A DNA stretch of 64,000 bases from Lentisphaerota bacterium (GTDB lineage: Bacteria; Verrucomicrobiota; Lentisphaeria; Victivallales; Victivallaceae). The translations under genes and the position numbers were made by a program. The stretch lies in NCBI GenBank assembly GCA_015061685.1, contig SUWD01000001.1, positions 1-64,000 of the forward strand, read 5' to 3'. Below are positions 32,772 through 42,483 of the stretch, in pieces; the stretch's first letter is position 1; each line of letters starts with the position of its first letter. The notes beneath the pieces are model-generated. The model did no database searches. It was not told the DNA's origin and worked only from the letters and a program-made list of their open reading frames with translations.

Positions 32772-34310
32772 TCAAAAATCCAATTCCGCCGCCGGGTATT
32801 TTCCTGTTCCGCCCTGTTTTCTGACAAAGCGGTTGTATTCATCGCTGTTGCGGACCAGCAGACGGTCATCGACACTGCCGCGTCTTTGCAGTGCCAGAAA
32901 AGCCATCTCCGGCATCCGGCGGTCAAGGAGAGTGAATTTCACCGGGATATAGATCATATCTTCGGGAAATTCCCCGGCTGTGAGCATCACATCGATCTCC
33001 CCTCCCTGGGGACCGATACAGGTTCCGGATATCTGGAAATATCTGCCCGGATCACAACTCCATGATTCCGGTAATTGCAGTTCGATTTTCAGATTTCCCA
33101 TCACCCGGCTGATCCAGTAGAGCTTGAAGCGGATCTTTTTCGTTTCCCCCGGAGCGATTTCCACGCCTCCGGTCAAATCCGCTCCCACCCGGCAAAAGGG
33201 AGTTTCCAGCATTATTTCAAAAGGTGAACGTCTGCCGATGAGTGACGGCATGTCACTCTCTGACGGGATCACCCAATCTTTTAAATCATCCGGAGCTTCG
33301 GTAATGGATGGCAAACCGGGATTTTCCACCGCAGCACGTTGGGCAACAGCAATCGTCCTTTGGGTCAATTCCGGCAAGGTTTTAGGCGTCGGCATACCGA
33401 AGCCGGAAACACATTTGGTAATGATCCTCTCTCCGATGGGGGCACACCATTTTTCCGGCAGATTCTTCCTGCCGCAAATGATCCCCAGCACCGCCCCGGC
33501 AGTTGCCGCCGTACAATCCGTATCATCACCGCAATGAACTGCATAACAAACTGTTTTGCCGAAATCCCCCTGCCCGTAAAGCAGAGCAAGCACCACAAAA
33601 CCGATATTCTGCGGAGCCTGGAAAAATCCGGTATCTTTATTCAATTCCACGATCGCATTTCTGGCATCATCAAGCGGAATCCCGGAGTGGAAAAGCTCCA
33701 ATGCCTTGCGAACCGCCGCCGCTATCCGGCAATCCGGAGCAATGCGTGCCAATGCCAGAGAAACCGCTTTTTCCAAATCACTTTCCACAAATGCCGCCGA
33801 TTCCAGTGCGGCAGTAAAAACTTCCGCCCAGATACCCTCGCCCTCGTGGTCACAGCAGGAATCCATATACGCACAACGGGCAGCTTCATCCGGAGAACCG
33901 GGAAAAATACACGCCCAGATCTCACTGCGTATCCACGCACCATTGCTCCAGCGTAATTCCGAATTATTGCATGATCCGGACAAAGGCGGATAAAGACCAT
34001 TGACAATATTGGCGATGCAGTTGCGGTATTCGCCCATGGGGGCCCCCTCGTAATTGAGCCAATATTCCGCAAGTTTCCGGGGAGTAAGCTGATATATCCC
34101 CTTTTCTTCAGCGGCAAAAAGCCAGATCAACTGCAGATCAAGGTCATCATTGGCAAGAGGTTCACCATTGAGTTCTCCGGTGTAAAAGTCGATTTCCGGC
34201 ATCTCCTTTGTCCCCTCGAAAGGGGTCCCCAGAGTGCCGCCGATATTTTTGCCCGTCCAGCACCCGAGAATTTTATCGTAAAGATGCTCAACATTGAAAT
34301 TCGAAGCCAT
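32772..34310 (-). CDS. ADP-ribosylglycohydrolase-family protein
   Basis: A protein of about 512 residues. Residues 10-330 form the all-helical ADP-ribosylglycohydrolase fold: DKILGCWTGKNIGGTLGTPF, NDDLDLQLIWL (metal site 1) and CGDDTDCTAATAGAVLGII (metal site 2). The remaining residues form beta-rich domains not found in ordinary ARH proteins. Members of this long subfamily occur in glycan-degradation loci and may hydrolyse an N- or O-glycoside instead of ADP-ribose; that is inference. Start: ATG 34310 is used. A TTG at 34325 overlapping the pseudopilin stop (TTGA) is equally possible. Second gene of operon II. Confidence 0.8.
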   Translation of the reverse strand: MASNFNVEHLYDKILGCWTGKNIGGTLGTPFEGTKEMPEIDFYTGELNGEPLANDDLDLQLIWLFAAEEKGIYQLTPRKLAEYWLNYEGAPMGEYRNCIANIVNGLYPPLSGSCNNSELRWSNGAWIRSEIWACIFPGSPDEAARCAYMDSCCDHEGEGIWAEVFTAALESAAFVESDLEKAVSLALARIAPDCRIAAAVRKALELFHSGIPLDDARNAIVELNKDTGFFQAPQNIGFVVLALLYGQGDFGKTVCYAVHCGDDTDCTAATAGAVLGIICGRKNLPEKWCAPIGERIITKCVSGFGMPTPKTLPELTQRTIAVAQRAAVENPGLPSITEAPDDLKDWVIPSESDMPSLIGRRSPFEIMLETPFCRVGADLTGGVEIAPGETKKIRFKLYWISRVMGNLKIELQLPESWSCDPGRYFQISGTCIGPQGGEIDVMLTAGEFPEDMIYIPVKFTLLDRRMPEMAFLALQRRGSVDDRLLVRNSDEYNRFVRKQGGTGKYPAAELDF

Positions 34311-34321
34311 AATATCATCCG

Positions 34322-35131
34322 TCAATACATTTTCTCATGATTCAAATTGCGATCATAAGTCGCCCATACTCTCATTGCTGTATTATGCAATTCACCCTTA
34401 TCCATTGAAGCGACATGACCATCAACAAAAGATACATTGGCAAGATTATTATGAATACGCCATATATACCAGCCATATTTTCCGGCACTGTCAGTCTTAC
34501 CGACAGTGGTATAAAAGGTATAGATTCCACTTCTGGTTGTTCCACGGGCTGCATCTGCATAAAGCAAAACTCCACTGGGAGCTTTAAAACCATTAGTTCG
34601 CATATAACGCCCTCCGGCATCAACTTTTACCACACCGATACGCTGTGGACGATAATCTCTTGCATCAAATGTTTCACCCCGTTCATGATTACTGTCAAAT
34701 CCCCACAAACCATAACTGTTGGTATTACTGCTCTGACCGAAAGGATTGTTGCCAGCATCTCCGGACGGATCTCTCTGCATTTCCGGACACATCATTGCTG
34801 CCGGAACCAAATTTCCGTGCCCTTTCGGGAAAATACCGGAGTACATCAATGCCCAAGTCATAGTCAAGGTATCATTTGTCTGGGGATCTGTGTAATTCGC
34901 ATGGGTATGCGGTATCCAGCCATCATTGGCATCGGCGTATAATTCAGTGGTCATGGCAAGCTGTTTGAGGTTGTTGATACACGCCGCCGAGCGTCCTCTT
35001 GCCCGGGCTGAATTAAGTGCCGGAAGCAAAATCGCCGCCAGAATGGCGATGATCGCTATCACTACGAGAAGTTCGATAAGAGTAAAAGCATGTGCTTTTA
35101 CTCCGGCATGCCGGAAAAGTTTTTCATTCAT
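34322..35131 (-). CDS. Pseudopilin (prepilin-type cleavage domain, H-X9-DG), operon II
   Basis: A 269-residue prepilin-like protein. The leader [15 protein letters not shown] precedes [40 protein letters not shown] and [10 protein letters not shown] follow, and the C-terminus has [20 protein letters not shown], an exact H-X9-DG motif. AAGGAG lies before the ATG. It is the first gene of operon II and stands opposite an AraC gene. Like the operon I pseudopilin it has a long leader whose codons hold alternative hairpins (35082-35119). Confidence 0.85.
   Translation of the reverse strand: MNEKLFRHAGVKAHAFTLIELLVVIAIIAILAAILLPALNSARARGRSAACINNLKQLAMTTELYADANDGWIPHTHANYTDPQTNDTLTMTWALMYSGIFPKGHGNLVPAAMMCPEMQRDPSGDAGNNPFGQSSNTNSYGLWGFDSNHERGETFDARDYRPQRIGVVKVDAGGRYMRTNGFKAPSGVLLYADAARGTTRSGIYTFYTTVGKTDSAGKYGWYIWRIHNNLANVSFVDGHVASMDKGELHNTAMRVWATYDRNLNHEKMY
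35082..35119 (-). promoter_or_regulatory. Mutually exclusive hairpins in the pseudopilin leader codons (operon II)
   Basis: In the mRNA, CUUUU (35119-35115), GUAAAAG (35101-35095) and CUUUUAC (35088-35082) form three arms. The middle one can pair with the upstream arm around the palindrome TCCGGCATGCCGGA (35102-35115), or with the downstream arm as GTAAAAGCA-TG-TGCTTTTAC. It is the same architecture and position as 27293-27333 with different bases. Confidence 0.55.
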
Positions 35132-35263
35132 AGCTGTACTCTCCTTGTTGTTGTTTTCGGGGGTAAATTTTCCCTTACTGTAAAATATACCCGCAAAAAA
35201 ACATTATGCATAGCACAAAAAATGGAAAAAATTGTAAAAATCAAAGATAAACTGCTTTTTCCT

Positions 35264-35292
35264 TTGATTTCACTGCATACAAGCAGTATATT
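35264..35292 (+). promoter_or_regulatory. Promoter of the AraC gene 35322-36191
   Basis: TTGATT (35264-35269), 17-bp spacer, TATATT (35287-35292), 30 bases before the start codon. The promoter of the divergent operon II was not clear; a TATATT on the minus strand at 35184-35189 has no good -35 box. Confidence 0.6.
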
Positions 35293-35321
35293 AAGGAATA
35301 TGAAAGAGGAACTGTACCGCT

Positions 35322-36191
35322 ATGAAGCTATACAAAATCAGCACTTATCTGCGTTCAAAAAATGCCATTCCGGTCTGGTCGGAACACATCTCCGGCAGAA
35401 TAAGACGGGAAGCCATTCACACGCATAACTGTTTTGAAATAATGTATATACGCAGCGGTGCCGCCTGCTGCCGCCTCAATGACCGGCTCTATCCGGCAAC
35501 CAGAGGAGATCTGTATGTTTTTGCTCCCGGAGACGTACATGCGTTTTCCATTTCCGGAGAGTTGAGTTTTGACAACCTGCTCTTTTCGATGGAACTGTTT
35601 TCCAATGAAGAACTGGAAGAATTGCAGAAAAACAGGATTTTCAAAGCGTGGAGCATCCCCGGTGAATGCCCGGAGAAAAAATTATCGGTGAGCATTTCTT
35701 CAGCAGTGGAATTGGACAACGCCTTTGATGAATTGTCTTCCGAATGTCAAAGCAGTCATCCGGGCAATAATACTCTTATCAAAGCATTGCTGATACGGCT
35801 TTTATCCATGGCGGTACGCCGGGGGGATTTTTCAGCAAAAAAGGTCGTGTCAGGTAATGCCCTGCAGTTGAGTTCGCTGTTTGACTTCATCGCCAAACAC
35901 TACTCCGAAGAACTCACCCTCGCCAAACTCGCCGCCGCCGCAAAAGTCTCCCCCAATTACCTCAATGAATTCATGCACCGCAATATCGGTCAGGGAGCAA
36001 TGGAATATCTCCTGCGATACCGGATCGAGGAGGTCTGCAACGCTTTGGAACATACAGAAAAAACCATCGCCGAAATCGCCGTTTCCAGCGGATTTTATGA
36101 TACCAGCCACCTGATCCGGGTTTTCCGTCAGCACACCGGCATGACTCCGGGAGAGTACCGGAAACAGCTCAAACTGCACTCAACGGTATAA
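35322..36191 (+). CDS. AraC-family transcriptional regulator of operon II
   Basis: A 289-residue regulator. The N-terminal 150 residues are cupin-like (REAIHTHNCFEIMYIRSG, DLYVFAPGDVHAF), with histidines typical of a sugar-binding sensor. The C-terminal domain has both helix-turn-helix motifs: LTLAKLAAAAKVSPNYLNEF and IAEIAVSSGFYDTSHLIRVF, and ends MTPGEYRKQL. It is divergent from the pseudopilin-ARH-DUF6259-LamG operon and probably activates it. Its stop lies next to the stop of the convergent PHP gene, with a small TCACCG/CGGTGA hairpin across the junction. Confidence 0.9.
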   Translation: MKLYKISTYLRSKNAIPVWSEHISGRIRREAIHTHNCFEIMYIRSGAACCRLNDRLYPATRGDLYVFAPGDVHAFSISGELSFDNLLFSMELFSNEELEELQKNRIFKAWSIPGECPEKKLSVSISSAVELDNAFDELSSECQSSHPGNNTLIKALLIRLLSMAVRRGDFSAKKVVSGNALQLSSLFDFIAKHYSEELTLAKLAAAAKVSPNYLNEFMHRNIGQGAMEYLLRYRIEEVCNALEHTEKTIAEIAVSSGFYDTSHLIRVFRQHTGMTPGEYRKQLKLHSTV

Positions 36192-37568
36192 TCACCGACC
36201 GGTGAAAAACTTCTCCCGGCGCAGATCCACCCTGCCGGATAAAAGTTTCAACCTTTCCGCCGCTTCCTCTTCCCCGGCAAGCAAACTGATCATCGTTTCC
36301 CCCTGCGCCCGGTACAGCGAAGACAGCACCGGAAATAATTCACGCAGCAGAAACGACACATACTTGACCAGACGCAATGAGCCGAATATATGCGGTACAT
36401 TCCCGGGAATAGCTTCCACCGCGACCGAATTACCGGCTTTTATCTGCCGGATCACCTCTCCCGTGGAATTGTTTTCACCCAAAACCACCGTAAAATACCA
36501 GCCGAAAAGATCTGCATCCGCCGCAGAAACTGAATTTTTACCGATAAAATTAACTACCGAAGGACGGTTCTCCGGAAAAATGACACTGCCATGGGAATCA
36601 CTCGCCCCAACCACCGGGAATCGATTGCCTTTTGCCCATTGTTCCAAACAGTATATCATCTGAAAATTATTTGCTTCCGACTCCTCACGGTAAAAACCGC
36701 CAAGCAATTCAACAGCATCATACCGGCGGTCATTAAAAACAGCATCCACAACCGGAAAAGGTAAAACATTGCGGCTCATTTTCCAGAAAGGATGGGCATA
36801 AATCGCCAAACCGCCCACAGAACGGATACGATCAAATACCCAACGGCAGGATGCCGTGATCCGGCGAACTTCCGGTGACAGATCCGATGGCAGATTTTCA
36901 GCGGTCTGACCGACCTCCTGATGATAGCACTCCTCATTCTGACGGTACATATCATTGACACTTTTTGTACCGCCGAAATTGACTATATGCACCGGATTGC
37001 CCGGAGCATGAACCTCCTCCCCCTGAACAATGTTGAAGTCAGGAACCGATTCCTGCCAGAAATCATGAGCCGTTTGCGACGACTCATAATTGCCGTGATC
37101 TGTTACCGCTGCAAAATCAAATCCTTTCTCCCGGTATCGTGCAACTACAAAACGGGGATCTTCCCTGCCGTCGCTGCCCGATGAATGAGAGTGGGTTTCC
37201 CCCTTGAACGGACGCAGAGAAAGCAAATCGCGGTGCAAAGAATAGATTTTTATTGAACGCCTTTCAAAAAAATCCGGATTTTCCCGGTCAGTAATCACCA
37301 GCTGGATATTATGTTCCTGCTCCCCGGCAAACCAATGGTGCAGGATAATATCATCCCCCTGCATCTCATAATCGACCTTTTCTCCGTCATTGCTCCCCCA
37401 GCGATAAGCTCCCATCATCCCGGATTCAGTCATACCGCCGAAAGGCGAAGTAAATATCTGCAGCTGCCGGGAACTTTTCAGTTTCACATGTTCAAAGCGG
37501 GGATGGATCCTCACTGAACTTTCCCGGTCCGCCAGGACAACCTGCGGAAAAACATCATACCAGTACAT
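36192..37568 (-). CDS. PHP-domain metal-dependent hydrolase
   Basis: A 458-residue protein. About 110 N-terminal residues form a beta-rich domain, then a PHP domain follows: KGETHSHSSGSDGRED supplies the first metal histidines, AAVTDHGNYE the second set, QGEEVHAPG a glutamate, IYAHPFW and GASDSHG the last ones. PHP proteins are phosphoesterases or related hydrolases with two or three metals. The fused N-terminal domain and the place at the end of a glycan operon suggest a carbohydrate-linked role, but the substrate is unknown. It starts one base after the stop of the large DUF6067-like gene. Confidence 0.8.
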   Translation of the reverse strand: MYWYDVFPQVVLADRESSVRIHPRFEHVKLKSSRQLQIFTSPFGGMTESGMMGAYRWGSNDGEKVDYEMQGDDIILHHWFAGEQEHNIQLVITDRENPDFFERRSIKIYSLHRDLLSLRPFKGETHSHSSGSDGREDPRFVVARYREKGFDFAAVTDHGNYESSQTAHDFWQESVPDFNIVQGEEVHAPGNPVHIVNFGGTKSVNDMYRQNEECYHQEVGQTAENLPSDLSPEVRRITASCRWVFDRIRSVGGLAIYAHPFWKMSRNVLPFPVVDAVFNDRRYDAVELLGGFYREESEANNFQMIYCLEQWAKGNRFPVVGASDSHGSVIFPENRPSVVNFIGKNSVSAADADLFGWYFTVVLGENNSTGEVIRQIKAGNSVAVEAIPGNVPHIFGSLRLVKYVSFLLRELFPVLSSLYRAQGETMISLLAGEEEAAERLKLLSGRVDLRREKFFTGR

Positions 37569-37569
37569 A

Positions 37570-40500
37570 TTATTTTGCCCTCAATTCAATTACCCGGAGA
37601 TCATGTCCTTTTATCTCCAGATCCTCCAACGACAACGGCTTGCCGTTTTCGGCATCATAAACATCATAAGAGTCGATCTGCCATGCGGAGAGATCAAATT
37701 GCGGGGAAACTTTTTGACTCTGTTTTTTCAAATTGGTGATGAAAAACAAAGCATTTTTCCCCGGATGCACATAGAATGATGCTTTCACATCCGCAGGCAA
37801 TCCGCGTACTGACCGTTTATTTTCATCGGTGAAATATCCGCAGAAAACCGTCCCGGGCAGAGAATAATCAAAAGCTTCATCAATCTTCTTGAAATGAGCC
37901 GCCAACTGCTGATTGAAAATCCAACTCGCCTGAAAATGTGCATTGAAAAGTTTGACTATCGCCAGTTGAGCCCGGTTGAGGGCAATATTATTGCGGTCTT
38001 TTTCCTCGTAAAACATTCCCAGAAATCCGACGTCGATCCCCCACGCTCCGGCTGCCATTATCTCCGTACAATGCAGCGTCCAGTAATCAATGTAGTCGAT
38101 ACCGTGAGTGTGATGTTCACCCATAGTGTTGACATTACCGAATGCCATTGCATGCGGAATAATACCTTCTCCGGTAAACAGAGCAATGCTCCCCTCTTCC
38201 CGGCCGTAACGATTCATGCTTGTCCGCAGCCGACGGTCGATTTCGCGGATCGCCCCCCACCATGCCCTGCCCTGCGTCCTGCCGTCAGCCATTTTATATA
38301 CGCAGTCGGCATGGTTGGGATTGCTGCAGGGTTTCATGTAATTCTCATCCCAATAGACTCCCATCAGATTGGGAACTGCCTTAAACAGATCATCAAATCT
38401 CCGGGAGTGAAAGTCGATCCGTGAGGCCGGGAAACAACCTGCCGGAGCTTCGTAATCATACGGATCAAGACCGTATGCGTGCGACGGCATATAGTGATGC
38501 ATCAGCCATTTGCCGCCGGGACGGGTACGCCATTCGCTGTCCAGATAACGGGCGATCGGATCACCCTGCGGATAAAGCTCTTTACACATCCAGAGGATCG
38601 GCAAACCACCTTTTTTGATAATTCCGGCACACTGAATATCCAGCAGTTTGGCATCTTTTGCCACTGTCGGAGAACAGGAACGATCCATAAAACTGGAGTG
38701 ACTTGCTCCGATATAACTGCGGCGATCTTCTTTGCGGGTCAATGTTTTTTCCCGTCCCGGAGTAACTGTCAGACCGAATTCAAAGGTTCTGCCGTTTTCC
38801 ACGGTACTTTCGGCAGCGACAATATTTGTTCTTACCGTCTCTTTGCCGCCGCTCCGGAATATCTCATGTACCGACGATGACTGATTATGGATCCAGCCAC
38901 GATCCGTATCAGCAAAAACTTCCATCCCGAAACGGTGATTGCCGAAAAGCAGATACGGCAGAAATCCATCCTTTATCACTCCGGGAAGCACCTTGCGACT
39001 CGACCAGAGCAGACCGTCTCCCGATGGAAAAAAGTACAATACAAACTTCCGGAATCCCTCCGCAACAAGCGAAGATTCCGGATTCCAAACCGGTACCGAC
39101 GGATGACGGTATTCGCCTTTTTGGGGCTGACGGCACATCCAAAGCCGCAAATTCGTATCCAGATAACTGTGAAAATAATCCAGTTTATTCATCGGGATAT
39201 CTAAAGACAAACGCTGTAAAGCCACCGGTTTTTCAGCAGATATTTCCCCTTTGTAGAAAATTGTCCCGTCATATTCCATGCGTCCAGACAATTTGACAAC
39301 AAATCCGGGGAAAATGCTTTCGCCGGTAAAAAGCAGTTTCTCATCATCTTCTGATACAACTTCAAATCTGCCGTTTTCCCCGTACATCACCTTTCCACCG
39401 GCATCAACCGCAGTAAAAACGACCGGAGCATGCAGCACCTTTTCTCCGGCACTGATTACCGCTTCAGGCAATCCGTTGCCGCCGAAATAATATTCCCGCA
39501 TGGATACTTTCACTCTGCCGGACTCATGCTGCAAAGGCTGATAAGGAGCAAGAACTCCTCTGTAATTTGCCGCATCATCTTTCAAAATGAGAGAATCATC
39601 CATCGTAAAATCCCGGTTGACAGAATCCAGCAACTCTCCATTCTGATTAAAAAGCGACACCCGCAATTTATAATTCTGCCCGTGAAGCATACCGGCAGGC
39701 AATTTGACAAAGAGCATTCCGTCAAAAACAGCCAGCTCTTTCTTCTCCAGCCTGACAGTTTTTCCGGGCAGTCCATCGACAGTCAAATAAGCAAAGTCAC
39801 GATACCCGCGGCGGGACGGGTAAATATTGACCGCCACTTTATTCTGTTCCGGCAGCACATGCAGTTCCAGCGGCAATTCCGGTTCAGGAACAACTTCCAT
39901 CGCACTGCTGAAAGAAACCGCCTGACGGAAAAGCACCTGATCCTTACCGCCATTCAAAGTAAGTATCATATTACCGAATTTACCGGCACCGCCGGGAGTG
40001 GTGAAGAAAAACGGTACTGCCTGACCTGCCAGAGAAGCATCCAGCACTTTCTGCGTGGAAATCGTGGCATTCTGGGAGTCCAGCGCATAATCAAGGAGAT
40101 ATTTGCCCCGGCAATCTGCCGGATAGATCACCTTGACCGTCATGTTGCCGTAACCATCCTGATTTTCCCAGTAAACTGCCGGATGTCTGGCGGAGATCAG
40201 CATCGCCGGCATCGCACCGAGATCTTCAAATTTGCCGCCGGAAATCGTTCCCAGCGCCGTCGGCAGACAACGGTTGAGACAGACATTCATGGAGAATGGT
40301 TTTTCCGGAGTCAAACCGATCTCAGCAAGAGCGATCCTGCCCTCCAGAGTCCAGACTCCATCTTTGATGACCGATTTGACCGTCAGCGTTGCCGCATCCC
40401 AGCGGTGGAAATCCTTGCTGAATCTGCCGTTGATCCGGCACTGATCGAAAACCGTCCCCAAGCCGTTGAAAACCAGCTGGTACGCTTTGGGCGGATGTGA

Positions 40501-41871
40501 CTGCCCCGGATCGGGATTGATGTGCATCTCCACGGAATCATCAGAATAAACTGCTGAATCCCGTTTGTCAGCATCGGATTTCAACCTTTTGACATCCGGA
40601 GTCGAAAAAAGAAAATAGAGATATTTCCCGTCTGAACAAAATTTAAAACCGGTCTGACGCTTCAACGCTGTCGCTGAATTCGCAGCCCCGGAAACCTGAA
40701 ATGCCGCCGATGCTCCTCCGCAAAATTCCCACTCACTTCCGGAAATATGACCGTCGATCACCGGCGGATTTTTTATCATCGGAATAACATAAGACGTAAC
40801 TCCGGAAATGCTTTTTACTTCACTGAATTCAAGATTGTCGATCCAGATGTTTTCGCCGTTAAGTTCCACTGCGGCATTGTTGACGTACCCCAGAGCCAAA
40901 GCCACCTCTCCGGAATATTTTTTCCATTCCCCAGTTGTTTCCCCGCCAAAAACTTCCATCAGATAATCAACATTGCCGTAGCGTCCCTCACGCAGAAAAA
41001 CTTTGAATTTCCCCCCTTTGCCTCTGGCATAAAAAGAGACCCGCATCCGGCGTCCTTTGATATTATCCTTGAATTTCACTTGGGGATCCATGACCAGTTT
41101 GCCGTTGAGAAAAAGTGCATACTTGCCGAATTCCTCCGGTTCATCAGCAGCAAGTACCGCTTTTGCCACCTGATCTCCCTGCCGCCACGGGTCTAAAACC
41201 CATCCTGCCGGCAAACCGTTATTCAACCATGTCTCAAATCCGCTGACCCTCGCTCTGCCGGAGGCATCCGGCATACGGCTTGCCCGTTCCGGAATTTCTG
41301 CTGCGGTCTCCGGCTTTGCATCGTGGACTTCTCCGGCGACCTCCTCCACGCTCAATTTCAAAGCGTCGATATCCGCCCAGCCTTTGCGGATGGAAAATGC
41401 CGGAACCATATTGAAGTCTTCTGCCTGGGGAACATACTCCAGACGAATATCCTGCCAACGCTCTGAATGCAATTTCACATATGAGGTTGCAGCACGCGGA
41501 TTCCATGGACGGTTTTTCATCTCCTTGTCGTTACGCATAAAAAACAGCATCAATTCACCGTTTCCGCGAATTTTTCCGGTGAGAATATATTTTTTGCCCG
41601 GCTGCGTGATTATCCGGGGATAACCACCTGCTGAAAGAGCATTTTTACCCGGATGTTCCACATGCAGAAAATGCTTGCCCGAATATGCTCCGGCAGCATC
41701 CTCCACAACTTTGGCAATAAACTCCTGTGCACTCAATCTGATCCAGAAGCCGCCACTCCACTTGGGGATCTGTCCGGAGGAGGTCAATTCAAAATCCGGA
41801 TCTCCCATTGCCAATGCGTTAAAGGACAATAAAAGTCCGACGATCAATGTTAAAAATTTCAACGGCTTCAT
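37570..41871 (-). CDS. Giant secreted glycosidase-like protein (CBM modules + DUF6067/GH123-like barrel)
   Basis: A 1433-residue protein with signal peptide (residues 1-22). Residues about 23-175 and 200-355 are two jelly-roll CBM4/9-like modules. Residues about 365-560 are a CBM9/DOMON-like module (NPPVIDGHISGSEWEF, SDDSVEMHINPDPGQ). Beta-rich sequence follows to about 830, then a DUF6067-type domain with a TIM barrel (about 1080-1330): GVYWDENYMKPCSNPNHADC and GEGIIPHAM are notable. DUF6067 is related to GH123 beta-N-acetylgalactosaminidases; activity here is inferred only. The first module is nearly duplicated as the separate upstream gene 41890-42450. Confidence 0.7.
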   Translation of the reverse strand: MKPLKFLTLIVGLLLSFNALAMGDPDFELTSSGQIPKWSGGFWIRLSAQEFIAKVVEDAAGAYSGKHFLHVEHPGKNALSAGGYPRIITQPGKKYILTGKIRGNGELMLFFMRNDKEMKNRPWNPRAATSYVKLHSERWQDIRLEYVPQAEDFNMVPAFSIRKGWADIDALKLSVEEVAGEVHDAKPETAAEIPERASRMPDASGRARVSGFETWLNNGLPAGWVLDPWRQGDQVAKAVLAADEPEEFGKYALFLNGKLVMDPQVKFKDNIKGRRMRVSFYARGKGGKFKVFLREGRYGNVDYLMEVFGGETTGEWKKYSGEVALALGYVNNAAVELNGENIWIDNLEFSEVKSISGVTSYVIPMIKNPPVIDGHISGSEWEFCGGASAAFQVSGAANSATALKRQTGFKFCSDGKYLYFLFSTPDVKRLKSDADKRDSAVYSDDSVEMHINPDPGQSHPPKAYQLVFNGLGTVFDQCRINGRFSKDFHRWDAATLTVKSVIKDGVWTLEGRIALAEIGLTPEKPFSMNVCLNRCLPTALGTISGGKFEDLGAMPAMLISARHPAVYWENQDGYGNMTVKVIYPADCRGKYLLDYALDSQNATISTQKVLDASLAGQAVPFFFTTPGGAGKFGNMILTLNGGKDQVLFRQAVSFSSAMEVVPEPELPLELHVLPEQNKVAVNIYPSRRGYRDFAYLTVDGLPGKTVRLEKKELAVFDGMLFVKLPAGMLHGQNYKLRVSLFNQNGELLDSVNRDFTMDDSLILKDDAANYRGVLAPYQPLQHESGRVKVSMREYYFGGNGLPEAVISAGEKVLHAPVVFTAVDAGGKVMYGENGRFEVVSEDDEKLLFTGESIFPGFVVKLSGRMEYDGTIFYKGEISAEKPVALQRLSLDIPMNKLDYFHSYLDTNLRLWMCRQPQKGEYRHPSVPVWNPESSLVAEGFRKFVLYFFPSGDGLLWSSRKVLPGVIKDGFLPYLLFGNHRFGMEVFADTDRGWIHNQSSSVHEIFRSGGKETVRTNIVAAESTVENGRTFEFGLTVTPGREKTLTRKEDRRSYIGASHSSFMDRSCSPTVAKDAKLLDIQCAGIIKKGGLPILWMCKELYPQGDPIARYLDSEWRTRPGGKWLMHHYMPSHAYGLDPYDYEAPAGCFPASRIDFHSRRFDDLFKAVPNLMGVYWDENYMKPCSNPNHADCVYKMADGRTQGRAWWGAIREIDRRLRTSMNRYGREEGSIALFTGEGIIPHAMAFGNVNTMGEHHTHGIDYIDYWTLHCTEIMAAGAWGIDVGFLGMFYEEKDRNNIALNRAQLAIVKLFNAHFQASWIFNQQLAAHFKKIDEAFDYSLPGTVFCGYFTDENKRSVRGLPADVKASFYVHPGKNALFFITNLKKQSQKVSPQFDLSAWQIDSYDVYDAENGKPLSLEDLEIKGHDLRVIELRAK

Positions 41872-41889
41872 TCTCTACTCCGAATAAGA

Positions 41890-42450
41890 TTATTGAGCGG
41901 ATGCCGGAGCATCAATATCTTCAATTTTCAGCGTGAAGCCGTCAACATCAGCGTCGCCCTCACGCACCGCAACGGCAACATACATTTTGAAGTCTTCCGC
42001 CTGCGGCACATAGGAGAGCGTCATCTCCGTCCACTGATCCGGGGTGAGCTGGATACGACGGGCGGCACATTTGGGATCCCACGGACGGCCTTTGAGATTT
42101 TTATCATTGCGGATGAACATGATACTGACTTTACCGGTACCGCGGAGACGGCAGGAAAGGATATATCTTTTGCCCGGCTGAACCGTGATCCGGGGGAAAC
42201 CGCCGACCGAAATCGGATTTTTGTCCGGATTGGAAATGTGCAAGTACTGCTTGCCGCTGAATGCTTTTGACGCATCCGTCACAATTTCAGCTTTGATATC
42301 TTTGGCAGTAAGCAAAATCCAGGAGCCGCCGCTCCATTTTTTCAGCTGTCCGGCAGGGCTGAGTTCAAAGTCCGGATCACGGAAACCTCCGGCAGATACT
42401 GCAAATGCGGTCAATACGGTCAAAGCCAACACAAAAAATTTCTTATTCAT
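41890..42450 (-). CDS. Exported stand-alone carbohydrate-binding-like module
   Basis: A 186-residue protein: signal peptide (residues 1-20, ending SAGG), then a single jelly-roll module. It matches the first module of the next gene along its full length: FRDPDFELSPAGQLKKWSGG versus GDPDFELTSSGQIPKWSGG, GGFPRITVQPGKRYIL versus GGYPRIITQPGKKYIL, RNDKNLKGRPWDP versus RNDKEMKNRPWNP, and YVPQAEDFKM versus YVPQAEDFNM. It is clearly a duplication. It may bind the same glycan as the enzyme and keep it near the cell. Ribosome binding site AAGGAG. Confidence 0.8.
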   Translation of the reverse strand: MNKKFFVLALTVLTAFAVSAGGFRDPDFELSPAGQLKKWSGGSWILLTAKDIKAEIVTDASKAFSGKQYLHISNPDKNPISVGGFPRITVQPGKRYILSCRLRGTGKVSIMFIRNDKNLKGRPWDPKCAARRIQLTPDQWTEMTLSYVPQAEDFKMYVAVAVREGDADVDGFTLKIEDIDAPASAQ

Positions 42451-42483
42451 ACACCTTTTCTCCTTATTTTATGGTGAATTTCA

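Noticed and set aside
39430..40500. Plus-strand frame of 356 codons
   Set aside because: It is antisense to the DUF6067-like gene; no supporting signals.
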